Source of the DNA: Hydractinia symbiolongicarpus
Lineage: Eukaryota; Cnidaria; Hydrozoa; Anthoathecata; Hydractiniidae
Assembly (NCBI RefSeq): GCF_029227915.1
Contig: NC_079884.1
Coordinates: 26,228,001-26,288,000, forward strand
Direction of reading: 5' to 3'
DNA length: 60,000 nt
The translations under genes and the position numbers were made by a program. Below, piece after piece: positions 57,601 to 60,000 of the stretch (positions are counted from its first letter, which is position 1; each line of letters opens with the position of its first letter). A model generated the notes under the pieces. The model did not search any database. It was not told the origin of the DNA and worked only from the letters and a program-made list of their open reading frames with translations.

Positions 57601-58863
57601 CCTCCTCTCTCTTCTCCTCCTCCTCTTTTCTTCTCTCCTCCTCTTCTCCACCTCCTCTCTCTTCTCCACCTCCTCTCTCTTCTCCACCTCCTCTCTCTCC
57701 TCCTCCTCTCTCTTCTCCTCCTCTCTCTTCTCCTCCTCTCTCTTCTCCCCTCCTCTTTTCTTCTCTCCTCCTCTTCTCCACCTCCTCTCTCTTCTCCACC
57801 TCCTCTCTCTCCTCCTCCTCTCTCTTCTCCTCCTCTCTCTTCTCCTCCTCTCTCTTCTCCCCTCCTCCCTCTCCTCTCCTTCCCATTTCCTCTGCCTTCC
57901 CGATTAGTTAAATTTAATACATCTTCCAACAAACATCTGAACTTTCAACCAATTTGTCTGTACCATCAAATATTATTTTAGTGCGAAGATACAAGTGGAA
58001 AACAAGAAGGGTCAGACAGCTCTAGATATAGCGAAAGCGTTTTCCGATCCTCGTATTATAAGCATTGTACAAACAAGATGGGATGAACTCCCTCCACCCG
58101 TTGACAAAAGAAAGAAAAAAGGAGGTACTTAACCTAACGGAAAATGTTTCTAATGGAACTTCAGATAAAAAGTGGTGTTATGTTGAAGCGCCTAATTAGT
58201 TGTTGAACAATGCTTTTTACGTTTTTTTGATACGCTTTTTACGTTTTTTTGATACGCTTTTTTTCCTTTTTAAGATTCGCATTTACAGAATGTACGATGC
58301 ATAAATTATGATGTCACGTTTCAGTAAAAAAAAAATCTTGACATTTTCTGTCATAGGTACTTTTGAAGGGATATGCCTTCTCATTTTATAACTATAATGA
58401 AAAATAACCTCTGAATCCGTTTACTGATTTTTAATCTACTCTTTTCGTTGTTTAGGTAATTCGAAGAAAAATACGAAACCAAAATCCAGCAGTACTAACC
58501 GTCTTAGCATGCCTAACATCAGAGTCTCTGATCAAAATGACGAGGTTGGTTCGTTTGTTTGTTTACTTGTTTGTTTGGGTTGGTTTGGTTTGGTTAAGTT
58601 TCTTTTGTTATTTTTGTTGTTGTTTTTTTTGTTTATTGTTTGTTTGTTTTTTATTTTAACTGTTTATTTTTTACTCATCTGTAATGGACAACATTCTAGA
58701 CATTCGGGCATTGTTTTATGGTGTTAAATTTTTGTAGGCTGTGCGATATAAAGAACGCGATAAATCTCTCCTCAGGGCAGCCTCCGCATTGGCTGAAGGA
58801 CAGTCCTTTGAAGAGTCGATTGTGTATACCCCCAAAAGAGCTTGGATGCCTGAGTCAAATACG
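48620..58863 (+). CDS. ANKEF1: ANKEF1 homologue: ankyrin repeat and EF-hand protein, 18 exons, 3' end outside window
   Basis: Exons, all GT-AG and in frame: 48620-48749, 48833-49033, 49133-49242, 49591-49695, 49771-49895, 49974-50122, 53639-53784, 53868-53997, 54187-54299, 54524-54547, 54723-54764, 54969-55064, 55442-55529, 56084-56258, 56598-56795, 57982-58124, 58456-58544, 58738-58863; 2190 nt, 730 codons. It matches the ANKEF1 family from end to end: N-terminal ankyrin block (about residues 14-310, e.g. GLHVAASANSETMIKTLVEL and HCAAMKGYAAICKFLGQRG); a central region with an EF-hand-like loop DGKKDGNINYEL (382-393, last calcium ligand replaced by Leu); a Lys/Gly linker; a conserved DANRFDRDHQPEHPIQDDSI block; a second ankyrin block (about 490-640); and IVYTPKRAWMPESNT. 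Human ANKEF1 is about 776 aa, so only the extreme C-terminus is missing. Vertebrate ANKEF1 is linked to cilia and sperm flagella and to gastrulation; the role here is unknown. Confidence 0.93.
51133..51520. repeat. Diverged tandem repeats in ankef1 intron 6
   Basis: GAAGTTGCAATAAAGTTTAT...GGGTATTACGCCT (51142) recurs as GAAGTTGTGATAAAGTTTTT...GGGTATTATGCTT (51265), with a weaker third copy near 51472. Confidence 0.45.
51701..51745 (-). ncRNA. Hammerhead-ribozyme-like motif (weak)
   Basis: The minus strand reads GATGATGACCAGCC, then GGAGTCGAAACGTCGGGTTA. A TGATGA box, a short variable stem and GAAACGTC resemble the hammerhead core, as found at Penelope-like and retrozyme termini. The C before TGATGA is missing and stem pairing is poor, so it is probably a degenerate relic or a chance match. 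Confidence 0.2.
51736..52640 (-). mobile_element. 5'-truncated non-LTR retrotransposon, copy 2, in ankef1 intron 6
   Basis: About 905 bp on the minus strand, ending in a (GAT)n tail at 51736-51754. It is closely similar to 41568-41898 over the shared 330 bp. It encodes the C-terminal part of a reverse transcriptase ORF (feature below). Confidence 0.85.
52050..52631 (-). pseudogene. Reverse transcriptase C-terminal fragment with embedded zinc finger
   Basis: 193-codon open frame: NTAKSKVMISS (end of the RT palm region), then CGVCRKGVGSNSIICQTCKH and WVHKKCSSI, a CxxC...CxxC...HxxxC zinc-finger-like insert, then the thumb/C-terminal region SCYLGDMLGSEGGVGRSVTC, VKGRLYEACVRSVMLYGSET and LERNDMRMVRWMCN. 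The catalytic FADD box lies upstream of the truncation. YGSETW-type endings are common in non-LTR elements; here the frame stops early relative to full elements, whose remnants continue toward 51780 in another frame. Confidence 0.8.
57408..57893. repeat. Polypyrimidine tract in ankef1 intron 15
   Basis: About 485 bp of nearly pure C/T on the + strand, built from TCTCCTCCTCTCTCT-like 15-bp units, with only a few A interruptions (TCCACC). It creates long spurious open frames in several frames on both strands (up to 225 codons of Arg/Glu/Gly or Ser/Leu/Pro). Confidence 0.95.
58215..58261. repeat. 22-bp direct duplication in ankef1 intron 16
   Basis: CTTTTTACGTTTTTTTGATA occurs twice in tandem. 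It is next to a dispersed repeat (about 58270-58400) shared with the tetraspanin intron. Confidence 0.7.
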
Positions 58864-60000
58864 GTATGTTTTTTTTGTAACTATTTTGTTTCATCCTAGT
58901 GCCACAAACATTAGTGTCCACGCGAGCAATTTTTCGCTAAAAAACTTTACATTTAATCTCTCAGGGCATCTTTTTCAGGATTCTAATTCAGGAGCCTTGG
59001 CACACACCTAAATCGTTTCAGGCGTGTGATTAAAACGTCCGCCACATTTTCAGTTTGGTTAGACATGTCCGTAGCTCGTTTCGAACTTTCGTCGGTTAAA
59101 ACGTCCGATAGATTTCCGTCTTGGTCGGACACTTTTAGATCTCAGAATTATTGAATAGTCCTGGTCCTTTAAATCCACGAACAAGCCTATTCATAGCCAA
59201 CCTGACCATCCTAGCTAATTCCCTGACTCCTGACTTAGTTAAAAAGTAGTCGTATATCTCTTTTGCCTGGCCCCTTCGTCGTTGGTAACCAGGTCTTACA
59301 CAAGAAATCCAGCCATGCGATTCTTAACTAATGCGGAGGTGAACGCCGACGGAGCACGGATGATGCAAGACTGCAAAACTGCACTTACAGGCGGAAAGGC
59401 AATTTATCATGGATTTAATTTTAGATAATTTCTTCATTTGACGAAAAATTAGAAACCATAGCAGGTCCAAATTTAATGAATTATTTTCTTTATGCCGCAA
59501 CTGTTATTCAAAAATTTTAAAAAGAAACCGGTATAATTTTTTTTTTCTGTATAAATTTTATGTACCCGACGTGTACCTGAACTTTCCGAATGAATTTTGA
59601 AGTTTTATTTAAACCATGCGGATAAAGACTTTTTTAATTTAAAAACGAAGCATATTTTTTCCTATTTGCTGAAAAAAAACAATAAATTTATGAAAACGAC
59701 AGTATAGTCATGCATACTATTTCGGACATGTAGAAAAGGAAGTTAAGATTGAGAGAGTCGCTCTACCAGTAGACGCTCGATCATCGTGTTTGGGGTTCAC
59801 GATTTAAAACGTCCCCGTCTTTTCTACTGCAAAATGAATGCGCAACAAAGATTAACCTTAATGCCCGTATCGCACGCGTTTTATAAAATGGCGAATGAAC
59901 TGTTGCACGATGGGTGGAAAATAATCACCCCAAATATCTTTTCAGTTTCAGGTTGAGCGTTCGTGCAGGAATGTCACTTAAAAGACCAATCAGTTCTTAA
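58864..60000 (+). other. Start of ankef1 intron 18
   Basis: Follows a good donor (GTATGT at 58864). I found no convincing acceptor plus family-like last exon before the window end, so the C-terminal exon should lie beyond 60000. Confidence 0.55.

Noticed and set aside
57255-57981. Arg/Glu/Gly-rich and Ser/Leu/Pro-rich ORFs on both strands
   Set aside because: They are readings of the polypyrimidine tract in ankef1 intron 15; several frames are open at once, as expected for simple sequence.

Overview
This is animal nuclear DNA. It is AT-rich, with GT-AG introns of roughly 70 bp to 3.5 kb, four host genes all on the + strand, and a dense load of decayed transposons. The composition, the transposon mix and the gene set look most like a cnidarian, possibly a hydrozoan. 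That is inference: no single sequence here proves the taxon.

Host genes, left to right. (1) The last two coding exons of a tetraspanin (1535-2548). (2) A complete 15-exon homologue of C11orf65/MFI, a regulator of mitochondrial fission (3602-10670, 465 aa), with extra IQ motifs at its N terminus. (3) A two-exon gene (11471-13781, 501 aa) for an acidic, probably tail-anchored membrane protein that I do not recognise; it carries an RVxF-type motif (candidate phosphatase-1 docking site) just before its membrane segment. (4) An ANKEF1 homologue (ankyrin repeats plus EF-hand), 18 exons from 48620 to 58863, whose last exon(s) lie beyond the window.

The 34 kb between genes 3 and 4 is a transposon graveyard. 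Its most striking parts are two arrays of a 10-bp satellite (15471-17039 and 34871-35970) in inverted orientation inside copies of one larger unit; a head-to-tail pair of Helitron-like elements (18971-19313); a TTAA-flanked Kolobok-like element with a THAP-domain remnant (28575-30001); two equal-length MITEs bracketing a multi-copy-motif foldback (26645-27653); several other TIR elements; non-LTR reverse transcriptase remnants (37307-38660, 41568-41898, 51736-52640); an unnamed DDE-type transposase remnant (40445-42360); and a broken pogo/Tigger-like transposase (about 43178-46950). A 357-bp triplicate tandem repeat (47093-48157) ends about 460 bp upstream of the ankef1 start.

The four host genes show no obvious shared pathway. 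Exon structures were built by hand from splice consensus, continuous frame and recalled family sequence, not from transcripts. Long open frames in the decamer arrays and in the polypyrimidine tract of ankef1 intron 15 are judged non-coding.
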